A DNA stretch of 64,000 nt from Flavobacterium silvisoli (GTDB lineage Bacteria > Bacteroidota > Bacteroidia > Flavobacteriales > Flavobacteriaceae), in the NCBI RefSeq assembly GCF_004329815.1, contig NZ_SJPE01000011.1, forward strand, positions 1 through 64,000, given 5' to 3'. The position numbers and the translations under genes were made by a program. The notes under the pieces are model-generated. The model made no database searches, was not told where the DNA came from, and saw only the letters and a program-made list of their open reading frames with translations. Shown here piece after piece: positions 14,397 to 23,153 of the stretch; the first letter of the stretch is position 1; each line of letters starts with the position of its first letter.

Positions 14397-15905
14397 CTAC
14401 CTGTTACCGGCCGGTAATTCTTCATATCTCATTTTAGATTTGATTCTTTCTCCATATCCATACTTTAAAAGATAAGGTCCTGATATTATATAGGCAGCGT
14501 CGTGAGTTGCATAGAGATCCTTCATACGGAACCCGTTGTAGTCATGAACATAGAAACTCAACAGGTATTGATAAGAGGTAAAGTCGTATACATCTATGAC
14601 TGTAGCATTGTCCCACACTTTTTTGTTTTCAAATTTGCCACGTAACATTGAATTAACCAGTAATAAATTTGAAGTTACGCCTGATAATTTATTTACCAGA
14701 TAAGGAGGTGCGGCTAATTTAGTATCACCTGATTTTTGTATGGTTGCAATTTTAATGCGCGCCTTAGTAGTTGTGTCGATAGTATTACCGCGGTGCAGGA
14801 GTTTCAGATTTTTATCTGCAACAATATACTGATTACGGTAATGGTAAACATATATCATCCTATCGTAGTCAAAGCTGTAGTTTAGTGTTCCGTCAGTGTC
14901 AAAAAAACCGTCTATTTGCTTTTCCAGTAATTTGTCATTAATTACGAATTGCATACTTTCTTTTCCTGTTACTTTGGCTAATATGTTAGTGTGATCTTTT
15001 GGTTTTTGGCCTCTTATGATTACATCATCAACATCGATAAACGCAATGTCATTAAACGCATATTTTTTATCGTTAATCACTTTAGCTTTCCAATCGCTAG
15101 TTGAGCCCCGGTACACAACCCCCGCTGTGCCATCGAAGGCGTAAAAGTATTTACCATGCACACGTAAAGTAATGTGGGTGAAATTAAAATTTTCGCGTTC
15201 CAATTTTACCCCAAACTGCCTGCGGTTTTTTAAATTTTTATCAATAATAAAAATCTGTAGCTGTGCTTTGTGATTTCCCAAGTAAATGTGCTCAGCGGTT
15301 ACACCGGCAATGTAGTAATCGGTATTTCGCAAGTCTAATTGTGCTACTTGTGCTGCTGTTCCCTGCGGAAAACGACGAATAAAAGGGTTTTCTTTTAGCA
15401 TAATATCTTCGGAAGAGAGAAATAGACCAACCATTAAACTTGTTCCTAAAAGGCCACCGATAGCTGTCATTTTTAACAAATGAATAATGCCTTTATGTAA
15501 AGTAATAACGATGAGCCCTAAAAGCACAAATGCCATATTAAAAACCAAATGTTCTTTCCAGCCTAACTTTTCCAATACACCTCCGCAGGAGCAAGGAACA
15601 AATGATGTGAAATTGAGAATTAAAATGATGTAAACCGTAAAAAGGAACATCAGAAAACAACTGTCATAAATAGCCATGACTCGGTATTTGGGTATCATTA
15701 GAAATATGACTAATACCAACTCTACTGCCGGAACCGCTAACGAGATTACTGATGCATAGACACTAAGCAGAGGGGACTGACCAAGCTGGATTTGAAAGTT
15801 TTGGAAGTCGAGCAGTTTACTAATGGCTGCATAAGTAAAGAGTACAATGTGTAGTAATGCAGCAATGTAAATAAGGTTGGTTTTAAAAGAGTTTGATACC
15901 TTCAT
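14397..15905 (-). CDS. MauE/DoxX-type redox membrane protein with large C-terminal domain
   Basis: 502 residues. The first 165 residues hold four or five membrane helices (about 10-30, 46-70, 78-100, 119-137, 146-164) with a C-S-C-G-G motif (Cys105, Cys107) at a membrane edge followed by LEKLGWKEHL. This is the pattern of MauE-type proteins, which support disulfide chemistry or maturation of partner proteins in the envelope. Residues about 180-502 are soluble and strand-rich, with repeating F-x-x-I, Y-F-Y-A-F-D and Y-I-V-A-D units, perhaps propeller-like. It lies in a minus-strand series AraC regulator, MauE, DUF6520 peptide. The extra C-terminal domain makes it three times longer than a bare MauE protein. 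Confidence 0.75.
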   Translation of the reverse strand: MKVSNSFKTNLIYIAALLHIVLFTYAAISKLLDFQNFQIQLGQSPLLSVYASVISLAVPAVELVLVIFLMIPKYRVMAIYDSCFLMFLFTVYIILILNFTSFVPCSCGGVLEKLGWKEHLVFNMAFVLLGLIVITLHKGIIHLLKMTAIGGLLGTSLMVGLFLSSEDIMLKENPFIRRFPQGTAAQVAQLDLRNTDYYIAGVTAEHIYLGNHKAQLQIFIIDKNLKNRRQFGVKLERENFNFTHITLRVHGKYFYAFDGTAGVVYRGSTSDWKAKVINDKKYAFNDIAFIDVDDVIIRGQKPKDHTNILAKVTGKESMQFVINDKLLEKQIDGFFDTDGTLNYSFDYDRMIYVYHYRNQYIVADKNLKLLHRGNTIDTTTKARIKIATIQKSGDTKLAAPPYLVNKLSGVTSNLLLVNSMLRGKFENKKVWDNATVIDVYDFTSYQYLLSFYVHDYNGFRMKDLYATHDAAYIISGPYLLKYGYGERIKSKMRYEELPAGNR

Positions 15906-15985
15906 TACAGTAGTGTTTTTGAAATTACCAGTGTAAAGTTTAGGCTTTTATATTTTTAATAATATGCAAATCAGTATTTTAACTA

Positions 15986-16531
15986 TCAAATTTTGATGTC
16001 TCTAGTGATTTCGCCGGGTGAGCATCCAAACTTTTTTTTGAACGCTTTATAGAAGTTCAAATACGAATTAAAACCACAGATAAAAGCAATTTTTTTTAAA
16101 GGAATATTGGTCTTAGTGATTAGATACTTTGCTCTAGATAGTCGTTGATCATTGTAGAATTGATAAATACTTGTATTGTATTGTTCGCGAAAGCCTGTTT
16201 TTAGTTTAAATTCATTTATCTTGAAATGAACTGATAGTTGTTTAATTGAAATTAGGGGTTCGTCGAGATGATTGAGAATGTACTCGTGTACTTGTTTAAT
16301 GATTGCTGCTTCGGATTCGAGTGGGTTGTTATGTGCCAGTAAGGAGGTGAATTGTGAAGGCTGTTCTATTTTCTCTAATTCGGCAGCAATGCCATTAAGT
16401 ATAGTTGCTATTTTTTCTACGACACTATCTTCACCCCGAAGTTCAATGCGAAACTTAAGATTGCCTATTGCCAATTCAAAAAGCATCTTGTAGATGATTT
16501 TAAGTCGTTGCTGTTGTTCTGAGCCTTGCAT
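15986..16531 (-). CDS. AraC-family transcriptional regulator
   Basis: 181 residues. The C-terminal half (about 85-178) has the two HTH units of AraC proteins: ISIKQLSVHFKINEFKLKTG, then RLSRAKYLITKTNIPLKKIA, FICGFNSYLNFYKAFKKKFG and the end motif C-S-P-G-E. The N-terminal 75 residues are short and helical with no recognisable sugar-binding cupin. It precedes the MauE gene by 80 bases on the same strand and probably controls this operon or the SusCD operon opposite. A TetR- or MarA-like stand-alone regulator is less likely given the N-terminal part. Confidence 0.85.
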   Translation of the reverse strand: MQGSEQQQRLKIIYKMLFELAIGNLKFRIELRGEDSVVEKIATILNGIAAELEKIEQPSQFTSLLAHNNPLESEAAIIKQVHEYILNHLDEPLISIKQLSVHFKINEFKLKTGFREQYNTSIYQFYNDQRLSRAKYLITKTNIPLKKIAFICGFNSYLNFYKAFKKKFGCSPGEITRDIKI

Positions 16532-16606
16532 GTGATATGATGGTGCTGTAGATGTCGGAAAAAGCGCTGAAGTAGTTGTGCAGCCAGAACAAAGCTATAT
16601 AAAAGC

Positions 16607-16646
16607 AATTCCCGAATCAAACAGTATAGTGTGCGATTCGGGAATT
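16607..16646 (-). terminator. Terminator of the recombinase gene
   Basis: AATTCCCGAATC (16607-16618) and GATTCGGGAATT (16635-16646) form a perfect 12-base stem with a 16-base loop; on the minus strand it is followed by GCTTTTATA. It lies 46 bases after the recombinase stop. Confidence 0.7.
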
Positions 16647-16692
16647 AAATACTATAATTTTTATCGAATTTTCCAGTGTTTGAAAGGTGTAG

Positions 16693-17928
16693 CTAGGAAC
16701 TTTTTGCTACATTTTGGTACAGTAGTTTTTGCTTTAAAATAGCCATGTCATCGCTTACTTTTTTGTCTAATATCTTGGCATAGTGTTGGGTTGTCCTTAA
16801 ATCTTTATGTCCCAGCATTTTGCTGACACTTTCAATAGGTACACCATTTGACAGTGTCACAGTGGTGGCAAATGTGTGCCGAGCAATATGAAAGGTTAGT
16901 TCCTTTTGGATGCTACACATGTCTGCAACTTCTTTGAGATAGGCATTCATCTTTTGGTTGCTTAACACCGGTAATAAACTATCCTCATTGCTGGATTGCG
17001 GATGATTTTCATATTTATCAATAATCACTAATGGAATAGGCAGCAAGGGAATTTTTGATGGTGTATCGGTTTTTTGTCGATGGGTAAAAAGCCATTTTTC
17101 ACCATCGATACCAATACTCAGATGAGATTTTGTTAAGTTTTTCACATCTATATAAGCCAAGCCGGTAAAGCAGCTAAAGACAAAGATATCGCGAACTAAA
17201 TCCAAACGTTCAATTTTAAACTTCTTATCCATTAAAGCTTGTAATTCATCTGAGGTTAGGTAGACCCTTTCGACAACCTTTATTTTTCCGCGATAGTTTA
17301 AAAATGGATCTCTTTCAATCCAACCATTCGCATAGCATTGTTTTACTATTTTGCCAAAGTTTCTGATGTATTTTAAGGTCGAGTTATTGTTGCAATTTCT
17401 GGTGTTTCTGAGGTAAAAATCAAAATCGTTTATGAATGCGGTGTCTATTTTGGTGATTGATATATCATTACGATTGTATTCCTGTTGGAGAAAATCTTTT
17501 GTATGACTCAATGCGGTTACAAATCTTTTGTAGGTGTTCTCGGCATATTCTTTACCAATGAGTTCTCTTACCCGACGGTTATGCTCTTCAAAAATGGCGA
17601 TTAAATTTCTTTGGTTTTCGTCAATCCCCAAATATCTATTTTTAAAAGTTTGAGCGGTAATCTCAAGGTCATTATTTACCATATCTTTTTCAACTTCATA
17701 AACCTTGTTTTTCAGAATGTCGAGATAACTATTTATTGAACGGGCTTCCTCCGTTAAACCTTTCACTTTGCCCGCATAAGGGTTCCATTTTGATTTTTCA
17801 ACAAACTTTGAGGTGCTTAGTTCAATCCTTTGTCCATCAATTGTAACTCTTAAGTAGATAGGGGTTAAGCCATCTTTGCTGGATTTTGCACTCTTTGCGT
17901 AAAAGAGTATTGACATTTTGTGCTTCAT
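16693..17928 (-). CDS. Tyrosine recombinase / integrase, Bacteroidota type
   Basis: 411 residues. An N-terminal arm-binding region (about 5-90; SILFYAKSAKSSKDGLTPIY, LRVTIDGQRIELST) is followed by a SAM-like core-binding domain (about 105-205) and the catalytic domain. There H-I-A-R-H-T-F-A (His/Arg box II), LGHKDLRTTQHYAKI with the nucleophile Tyr, and a basic K-T-D-T-P-S-K-I-P-L strand are clear. The box I arginine expected in TGLR is absent; the sequence is FTGLAYIDVKNL, as in the CTnDOT-type integrases that lack this Arg. The gene lies 250 bases from the 3' end of ssrA, a common integration target. Unusual interlocked inverted repeats lie upstream at 18019-18068. Confidence 0.9.
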   Translation of the reverse strand: MKHKMSILFYAKSAKSSKDGLTPIYLRVTIDGQRIELSTSKFVEKSKWNPYAGKVKGLTEEARSINSYLDILKNKVYEVEKDMVNNDLEITAQTFKNRYLGIDENQRNLIAIFEEHNRRVRELIGKEYAENTYKRFVTALSHTKDFLQQEYNRNDISITKIDTAFINDFDFYLRNTRNCNNNSTLKYIRNFGKIVKQCYANGWIERDPFLNYRGKIKVVERVYLTSDELQALMDKKFKIERLDLVRDIFVFSCFTGLAYIDVKNLTKSHLSIGIDGEKWLFTHRQKTDTPSKIPLLPIPLVIIDKYENHPQSSNEDSLLPVLSNQKMNAYLKEVADMCSIQKELTFHIARHTFATTVTLSNGVPIESVSKMLGHKDLRTTQHYAKILDKKVSDDMAILKQKLLYQNVAKSS

Positions 17929-18018
17929 TTTGTGGTGACTTTTAGGTTATTTAATTTAACTTTTTGCCTGTTTTGACACAAGATGTACATTTTGTGAACA
18001 CCTTATTTTACTGGCTCT

Positions 18019-18068
18019 CCCGAGAAATTCGGTTACCCTAAATTTTAAATTTCTCGGGTAACCGAATT
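18019..18068. repeat. Interlocked inverted repeats between recombinase and ssrA
   Basis: CCCGAGAAATT (18019-18029) pairs with AATTTCTCGGG (18048-18058). AATTCGGTTACCC (18026-18038) pairs with GGGTAACCGAATT (18056-18068). Each left arm overlaps the other by four bases and each right arm by three, so the 11-base and 13-base stems exclude each other. The order a-b-a'-b' is that of a switch or pseudoknot, or of paired protein-binding sites at an attachment region. Confidence 0.75.
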
Positions 18069-18120
18069 ACTCACCAACAATTTGATTTTTAATGAATAAT
18101 TTGACTAGAAGTAAAAACAT

Positions 18121-18154
18121 AAAAGCCTGTAAATCATACGATTTACAGGCTTTT
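18121..18154. terminator. Terminator downstream of tmRNA
   Basis: AAAAGCCTGTAAAT (18121-18134) and ATTTACAGGCTTTT (18141-18154) form a perfect 14-base stem with loop CATACG. It follows the tmRNA 3' end by 23 bases on the minus strand and works in both directions. Confidence 0.9.
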
Positions 18155-18177
18155 GGTTTAAAATAAAGTAGTTTTTG

Positions 18178-18572
18178 TGGAGTCGGGGAGAGTCGAACTC
18201 CCGTCCAAACAGGCAACTAAAGAGCTTTCTACACGTTTAGTCTTTGATTGAATTTTCGACATCGGGCTATGCCAAAGACCGCAACCCGATGCTTAGCTCT
18301 GTGCGTGTTAGAAAGGATTTAGAGCCTTACCTTTCCTAGGTTTACTTTTACGGTTCCCCTTGACCAGCCGCCATAAACCAAGGCTTCTGAGGAGAATCCA
18401 GCTTCCCGACCTTGTCGAGACTTGGCTCATCGTACTAAACTTCGGATTAAGCAGCTAAAGCGTAATTATTTTCGCCGTTTATAGAGTTGTACCTTTGGAT
18501 TTACGAGCTAAAAGCACAAAGCTCGACGTGCTTACTGTTCAATTCGACCTGCTGTCAAAACCAGTCGACCCC
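18178..18572 (-). tRNA. ssrA: Transfer-messenger RNA (tmRNA)
   Basis: The 5' end GGGGTCG (18572 downward) pairs with CGACTCC near 18179-18185 to give the seven-pair acceptor stem (one G-U pair), and the T arm GGACGGGAGTTCGACTCTCC lies just before it. The CCA end is not fully encoded (A then CAAA), so it would be added. The tag reading frame at 18447-18476 encodes GENNYALAA and then TAA, the flavobacterial type of degradation tag. tmRNA rescues stalled ribosomes with SmpB and marks the peptide for proteolysis. It has its own promoter at 18615-18645 and terminator at 18121-18154, and its 3' end is a known integration site next to the recombinase. The class tRNA is used here for lack of a tmRNA class. 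Confidence 0.95.
18447..18476 (-). other. tmRNA tag-peptide reading frame
   Basis: Resume codon GGC (Gly) at 18474-18476, then GAA AAT AAT TAC GCT TTA GCT GCT TAA. The encoded tag GENNYALAA, after the Ala carried by charged tmRNA, ends in the Leu-Ala-Ala signal read by ClpXP-type proteases. Confidence 0.95.
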
Positions 18573-18614
18573 AGTTAGGTAATTACGAATAGATAAAAAT
18601 GCGTAATTATTTGG

Positions 18615-18645
18615 CAAAGATATAGTATTTAAAAAGCTAAGTCAA
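18615..18645 (-). promoter_or_regulatory. ssrA promoter
   Basis: On the minus strand TTGAC is followed after about 18 bases by TATCTTTG (18615-18622). The predicted start near 18610 leaves a leader of about 38 bases to be removed by RNase P. Confidence 0.5.
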
Positions 18646-18650
18646 GTGTT

Positions 18651-19853
18651 TTATTCTTCTCCGTCGTCATTTAATTTGAACGGATAATCACCAAACAGAG
18701 AAGCCAGTTTTTTTGTCCTGTATGTTTTCTTGGTAAATTTGTTGGATAAGACAATCATGGTCACTTTTTCTTTTCTCAAAGTAATGAAACATGAGGTATT
18801 CCCATGCCACCACCCGTTGTGATAGAAGAAGGGTTCTCCTTTTTCGAATTCCATCATTCTGACACCCAGTCCGTAATTTCGTTGGCCTTTGCTTTCATAA
18901 CTATAGCCTTTGTACACTTTTTTAAGCAAGTCGGCGTTGAGGAAAAAAGGTGCATAACGTGCCACGTCAAATTTTAAAAGATCTCTCGGAGTTGAGTAAA
19001 TGTTTTTATCTCCATAAATTCCATCTAAATAATCAATACCAATTTCTACATTATTCCCTTTATAAGAAGGAGCTATTTTTCCTTTGTCTTTGGTTATGTC
19101 GAAAACAAAAGTATGAGACATTCCGAGAGGTTTAAAAATCATTTCCTGCATAGCTTCAGGATATTTTAATCCGGTTATTTTCTCAATAATTAAGGCCAAC
19201 ATCGCATAATTGGTATTGCAGTAGCTGAAACGGGTATTTGTTTTTGATTCCAGCGGAATTTGTTTGTCTACCATTACCTTAACAATATCTTCGTTGGTTA
19301 ATGTTATTTTTTTATCCCAATTGCCGTTTTCATAGGTGAAATAAGCATAATTCTTCATGCCGCTTCTGTGATTCAACAGGGTTTGAATGGTTACATCAGG
19401 ATAAGGAAAGTTTTTGATGATGGTATTTACTTTTTGTTCTAAAGTAATTTTCTTGGTATCAATGAGCATCAAAATGGCTGTGGCAGTCAATACTTTGCTG
19501 ACAGAGGCTATGTGTAAGGGAGTGTCTTTGGTTATTCTTTCATCGGTTCTTTTGTTGGCATATCCCATGTAATTTTCATAAATGATTTGACCGTTTTTGG
19601 CAACCAAAAAAGCAACGTTATCATTTTTTTCCGACCATTCTTTTTCAAAGAAACGAGATACCCCATACTTTTTGTCATTGATATAGGCCGTTTTCAAAGC
19701 CGGTAGAGGCTCTTGCAAAGGTTGCATCACCGGAATCCCGTTTTTATTGACTTTAATAATTCCGTCTTTTGTTTTTTCTTGTTTGGTACAGGCCGTAAAA
19801 AGAACTGCAAATGCAAAAAATAATGAGATATATCGTGTGAGTTTTTGAGACAT
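18651..19853 (-). CDS. Beta-lactamase-family serine hydrolase lipoprotein
   Basis: The start is placed at ATG 19853 (400 residues); a frame extends to 19874, but the TAnnTTTG box at 19872-19879 would lie over that start. The signal peptide ends in LFTACTKQ, a lipobox with Cys22. The PF00144 penicillin-binding fold shows the catalytic S-V-S-K (Ser-x-x-Lys) in LHIASVSKVLTA, the Y-C-N motif in RFSYCNTNYAML, and H-N-G-W-W-H-G as the third box. Such enzymes are DD-peptidases or esterases at the membrane; substrate unknown. The gene lies just upstream of ssrA on the same strand, without a clear terminator between them. Confidence 0.85.
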   Translation of the reverse strand: MSQKLTRYISLFFAFAVLFTACTKQEKTKDGIIKVNKNGIPVMQPLQEPLPALKTAYINDKKYGVSRFFEKEWSEKNDNVAFLVAKNGQIIYENYMGYANKRTDERITKDTPLHIASVSKVLTATAILMLIDTKKITLEQKVNTIIKNFPYPDVTIQTLLNHRSGMKNYAYFTYENGNWDKKITLTNEDIVKVMVDKQIPLESKTNTRFSYCNTNYAMLALIIEKITGLKYPEAMQEMIFKPLGMSHTFVFDITKDKGKIAPSYKGNNVEIGIDYLDGIYGDKNIYSTPRDLLKFDVARYAPFFLNADLLKKVYKGYSYESKGQRNYGLGVRMMEFEKGEPFFYHNGWWHGNTSCFITLRKEKVTMIVLSNKFTKKTYRTKKLASLFGDYPFKLNDDGEE

Positions 19854-19871
19854 TTTGAAAAAATTGGATAG

Positions 19872-19879
19872 CAAATATA
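19872..19879 (-). promoter_or_regulatory. -7 box for the serine hydrolase gene
   Basis: TATATTTG on the minus strand, about 19 bases before ATG 19853. A -33 match is weak. It excludes the longer start at 19874. Confidence 0.4.
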
Positions 19880-20017
19880 ACTAATCAAAGCACTGCAAAA
19901 AGGGCTTTTTCAGAAAGCTATTAACAGGTTTTTCACAATTTGAAATCAGGATTTTCTAAAACGGTAAACATCAAGACACATCTCAAAAATAAAGACATGT
20001 TATTTTTGGAAAAAAGT

Positions 20018-20048
20018 TTTGAAAACGTTTTCGATACAACTACTTTTG
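20018..20048 (+). promoter_or_regulatory. Promoter that fixes the dehydrogenase start
   Basis: TTTG 20018-20021, 19 bases, TACTTTTG 20041-20048. The predicted transcript starts near 20053, 19 bases before ATG 20072, so the upstream in-frame ATG at 19940 is not used. Confidence 0.65.
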
Positions 20049-20071
20049 AGGCCAAATTAATTGTCCCAGTT

Positions 20072-21274
20072 ATGAAATTTGGAATTATAAAAGAAAGAAA
20101 AAATCCGCCCGACAGAAGAGTGGTTTTTACCCCGCAGGAGTTGCTTCGATTGCAACAGGAATACCCCCAAGCTGTGCTAAAAGTAGAGAGTTCGGATATT
20201 CGTGTTTTTAATGATGAAGAGTATAGCCAACTTGGAATAGAAGTAACAACGGATGTTTCGGATTGCGATGTGTTTTTTGGAGTAAAAGAAATTCCTGTTG
20301 ATTATTTAATTCCGAATAAAAAGTACTTTTTCTTTTCGCACACCATAAAAAAACAAGCACACAACAGAAAACTACTTCAGGCTGTTTTAGAGAAGAATAT
20401 AGAGTTATATGACCACGAAACTATAGTGGATGCTAACAACAAAAGATTGATTGGTTTTGGTCGTTATGCCGGAATTGTGGGTGCTTACAATGGTTTCAGA
20501 GCTTTTGGGATTAAATACGAACTGTTCAACTTACCGAAAGCCGAAACCCTACACAGCCAAGCTGATTTGATAGAAAGACTCAGAAGACCTATGTTGCCTA
20601 ACATTAAAATTGTGTTAACCGGACATGGAAAAGTGGGGATGGGAGCCAAAGAAATGTTGGACGCTATGAAAATCAAACAAGTATCGGTTGAAGATTTTCT
20701 GAATAAAGTATACACACAGCCGGTTTATACCCAAATAGACATTTTGGATTATAATAAACGAAAAGACGGTCAGGTTTCAGACAAACTGGATTTTTATAAA
20801 AATCCTCAAGAATATACATCCGATTTTGAACGTTTCAGTAAAGTGGCTGATATTTTTATAGCCGGACATTTTCATGGAAATGGGGCTCCCGATATTTTGA
20901 CGAGAGAAATGCTCAATGCTCCCGATTGTAAAATTAAAGTAGTTGCGGATATTTCGTGCGACGTTGACGGACCTATTGCCTGCACCACAAAAGCATCAAC
21001 TATTGCCGACCCGTTTTTTGGGTATTTGCCAAGTGAGAATAAGGAGGTTCCTTATACACATCCGGGTTCAATTATGGTAATGTCAGTTGATAACTTGCCG
21101 TGTGAGTTACCCAAAGACGCCAGTGAAGGTTTTGGTGAGATGTTTATGCAACACGTTATTCCGGCCTTTTTCAATGGCGATAAAGACGGAATTTTGCAAA
21201 GAGCCAAGATAACCGAGAATGGAAAACTAACCCCACGATTTGCCTATCTTCAGGATTATGTTGATGGAAAATAA
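20072..21274 (+). CDS. Alanine/saccharopine dehydrogenase-type NAD(P) oxidoreductase
   Basis: 400 residues from ATG 20072. The N-terminal domain begins MKFGIIKERKNPPDRRVVFT, the AlaDH/PNT pattern of K-E-x-K-x-x-E-x-R-V. Strands leading to HTIKKQ, DHETIVD and RLIGFGRYAGIVGAYNG match the lysine-forming saccharopine dehydrogenase branch. The nucleotide-binding domain has IVLTGHGKVGMGAKEMLDAM (G-x-G-x-x-G) near residues 175-195, and VVADISCDVDGPIACT follows in the C-terminal part. It probably catalyses NAD-linked oxidation at an amino-acid nitrogen, but alanine versus lysine/saccharopine use cannot be decided. It is a single-gene unit with its own promoter and a hairpin terminator at 21280-21306. 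Confidence 0.8.
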   Translation: MKFGIIKERKNPPDRRVVFTPQELLRLQQEYPQAVLKVESSDIRVFNDEEYSQLGIEVTTDVSDCDVFFGVKEIPVDYLIPNKKYFFFSHTIKKQAHNRKLLQAVLEKNIELYDHETIVDANNKRLIGFGRYAGIVGAYNGFRAFGIKYELFNLPKAETLHSQADLIERLRRPMLPNIKIVLTGHGKVGMGAKEMLDAMKIKQVSVEDFLNKVYTQPVYTQIDILDYNKRKDGQVSDKLDFYKNPQEYTSDFERFSKVADIFIAGHFHGNGAPDILTREMLNAPDCKIKVVADISCDVDGPIACTTKASTIADPFFGYLPSENKEVPYTHPGSIMVMSVDNLPCELPKDASEGFGEMFMQHVIPAFFNGDKDGILQRAKITENGKLTPRFAYLQDYVDGK

Positions 21275-21279
21275 AAAGT

Positions 21280-21306
21280 ATCCCGATTCGTTCGGGATTT
21301 TTTTTT
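21280..21306 (+). terminator. Intrinsic terminator
   Basis: ATCCCGA, loop TTCGT, TCGGGAT, then a T run to 21306. Confidence 0.9.
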
Positions 21307-21398
21307 ACCTAAACCAAAAATTAAATTACATTTGGATAACCGATGGCTTTTATAGCTTGTTGGCTTAACATCAAAACTAATCAACCAAACCAAAAATT

Positions 21399-23057
21399 AT
21401 GAGTTCAAATCATGTGAAAACTAATTATCCTGCGCTGTATACCCTGATTACGGTATTTTTCTTCTGGGGATTTATTGCGGCGGGCAACAGTATTTTTATT
21501 CCTTTTTGTAAAAGTTATTTTTCGTTAGATCAATTTCAATCGCAGTTGGTTGACTTTGCCTTTTATACAGCATATTACATCGGAGCTCTTTTGTTATTTG
21601 CTTTTGGCAATAGCATTGGGAATGATGTAGTTGGGAAATGGGGATATAAAAGAAGCATTGTTTATGGATTGTTGTTTTCGGCATTAGGAGCCGGAGCCAT
21701 GATAATAGCCGTAGAAGCAAATGTGTATGCAGGAATGTTGTTGGGATTGTTTATTGTTGCTTTAGGTTTTTCGTTGCAACAAACAGCTGCTCAGCCATTT
21801 GCTATTTTGTTAGGAGATCCTAAAACAGGTGCAAGTAGAGTAAATTTGGGCGGTGGAATTAATTCCTTCGGAACCACCATAGGTCCCATTGTGGTAGCCT
21901 TAGCGTTATTTGGAACGGCAGCTTCTGTATCGGAAGATCAAATTAAAAGTTTGGCTTTGAATAAAGTTATTTTCCTGTATGTGGGTGTAGGGTTGTTGTT
22001 TTTAGCGGCCGCCGCATTATTCTTTTTCTCCAAAAAAGTACCTGACGGAAGAGCTAATGAACCGATTGAAAAGGCAAATAAAGCTCTGAAGATGTTGGTA
22101 CTAATGACCATTTTACTGGCAGCTTGTTTTGTTTCTATATTCAGAACCTACCAAATTGATACTACCACATACGACCAGTTGCAAATAGAAGCCTTAGAAC
22201 AATACAGAATGTATTGGCTTTTTGGAGCCTTAGCTGTTGTTGTAGGCGGATTATTATTTTCTTATGTTTCGGCTCAAAAGAAAGCAGAGGGTTGGGGAGC
22301 AATGCAGTATCCACAATTAGTATTGGGGATGTTGGCCATTTTTACTTATGTTGGGGTAGAAGTTGCCATAGGAAGTAATTTGGGAAGTTTACTAAATTTG
22401 AAAGAGTTTGGCAGTTTGCAATCATCAGAGATCGCACCTTACATATCCATGTACTGGGGAAGTTTAATGATTGGCAGATGGGCAGGCGCTATCAGTGTTT
22501 TTAATTTAAAAGGAATCAATAAAACTATCGCTCTGATTGTTATTCCGCTTATTGCTTTTGCAGTTATTTTGGGAGTAAATATTATTTCGGGAAAAGATAT
22601 GAAGCCTTTGTATTATTATGTTTTCTGTGTATTGTTACAAATAGGCGCATTCTTTTTAAGCCAAGACAAACCGGCACGAACCTTAATGATTTTCGGAAGC
22701 TTTGGAATGTTGGCTATGTTGGTTGGATTATTCAGCTCGGGTACAATAGCTATTTATGCTTTTCTTGCCGGTGGACTGGCTTGTAGTATCATGTGGCCTG
22801 CAATTTTTACCTTATCGGTACTTGGTTTAGGAAAATATACTTCACAAGGTTCTGCTTTTTTGATTATGATGATTTTAGGCGGGGGAATTATACCTCCGAT
22901 TCAAGGAAAATTATCTGATATTATGGGAATCCATCAGTCTTATTTTGTTGCGGTTATTTGTTTTGCTTATTTGACGCTGTTTGCTGTTTTGGCAAAAAGC
23001 ATTCTAAAAAAGCAAAATATAGATGTTGATGATGTAGAAGTCGAAGGAAGTCATTAA
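21399..23057 (+). CDS. Sugar MFS transporter, FHS/FucP-like
   Basis: 552 residues with about 12 to 14 membrane helices. The start ([20 protein letters not shown]) and the following [19 protein letters not shown] match the fucose/glucose-galactose:H+ symporter branch. [20 protein letters not shown] and [13 protein letters not shown] are typical of its fourth and fifth helices. About 100 residues more than E. coli FucP are accounted for by the central stretch between helices 6 and 7 (about 215-340), which itself contains hydrophobic segments. It imports a hexose or deoxyhexose by proton symport across the inner membrane. TACATTTG at 21327-21334 is a likely -7 box; the gene ends at the hairpin 23080-23115. 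Confidence 0.85.
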   Translation: MSSNHVKTNYPALYTLITVFFFWGFIAAGNSIFIPFCKSYFSLDQFQSQLVDFAFYTAYYIGALLLFAFGNSIGNDVVGKWGYKRSIVYGLLFSALGAGAMIIAVEANVYAGMLLGLFIVALGFSLQQTAAQPFAILLGDPKTGASRVNLGGGINSFGTTIGPIVVALALFGTAASVSEDQIKSLALNKVIFLYVGVGLLFLAAAALFFFSKKVPDGRANEPIEKANKALKMLVLMTILLAACFVSIFRTYQIDTTTYDQLQIEALEQYRMYWLFGALAVVVGGLLFSYVSAQKKAEGWGAMQYPQLVLGMLAIFTYVGVEVAIGSNLGSLLNLKEFGSLQSSEIAPYISMYWGSLMIGRWAGAISVFNLKGINKTIALIVIPLIAFAVILGVNIISGKDMKPLYYYVFCVLLQIGAFFLSQDKPARTLMIFGSFGMLAMLVGLFSSGTIAIYAFLAGGLACSIMWPAIFTLSVLGLGKYTSQGSAFLIMMILGGGIIPPIQGKLSDIMGIHQSYFVAVICFAYLTLFAVLAKSILKKQNIDVDDVEVEGSH

Positions 23058-23079
23058 ATTTCAATAAATATATAAATTA

Positions 23080-23115
23080 AAAATCCCGCATTGTTTTGCA
23101 ACTTTGCGGGATTTT
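23080..23115. terminator. Bidirectional terminator
   Basis: AAAATCCCGCA (23080-23090) pairs with TGCGGGATTTT (23105-23115); serves the MFS gene and the convergent 23154-23768 gene. Confidence 0.9.
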
Positions 23116-23153
23116 CTTCATCAAAACTCTAACCAATCAAATCTAACTAACCT

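Noticed and set aside
1..18177. Second attachment site as a direct repeat of the ssrA 3' end
   Set aside because: Reading the left part I found no copy of GGGAGAGTCGAACTCCC or a close variant; it may lie outside the window.
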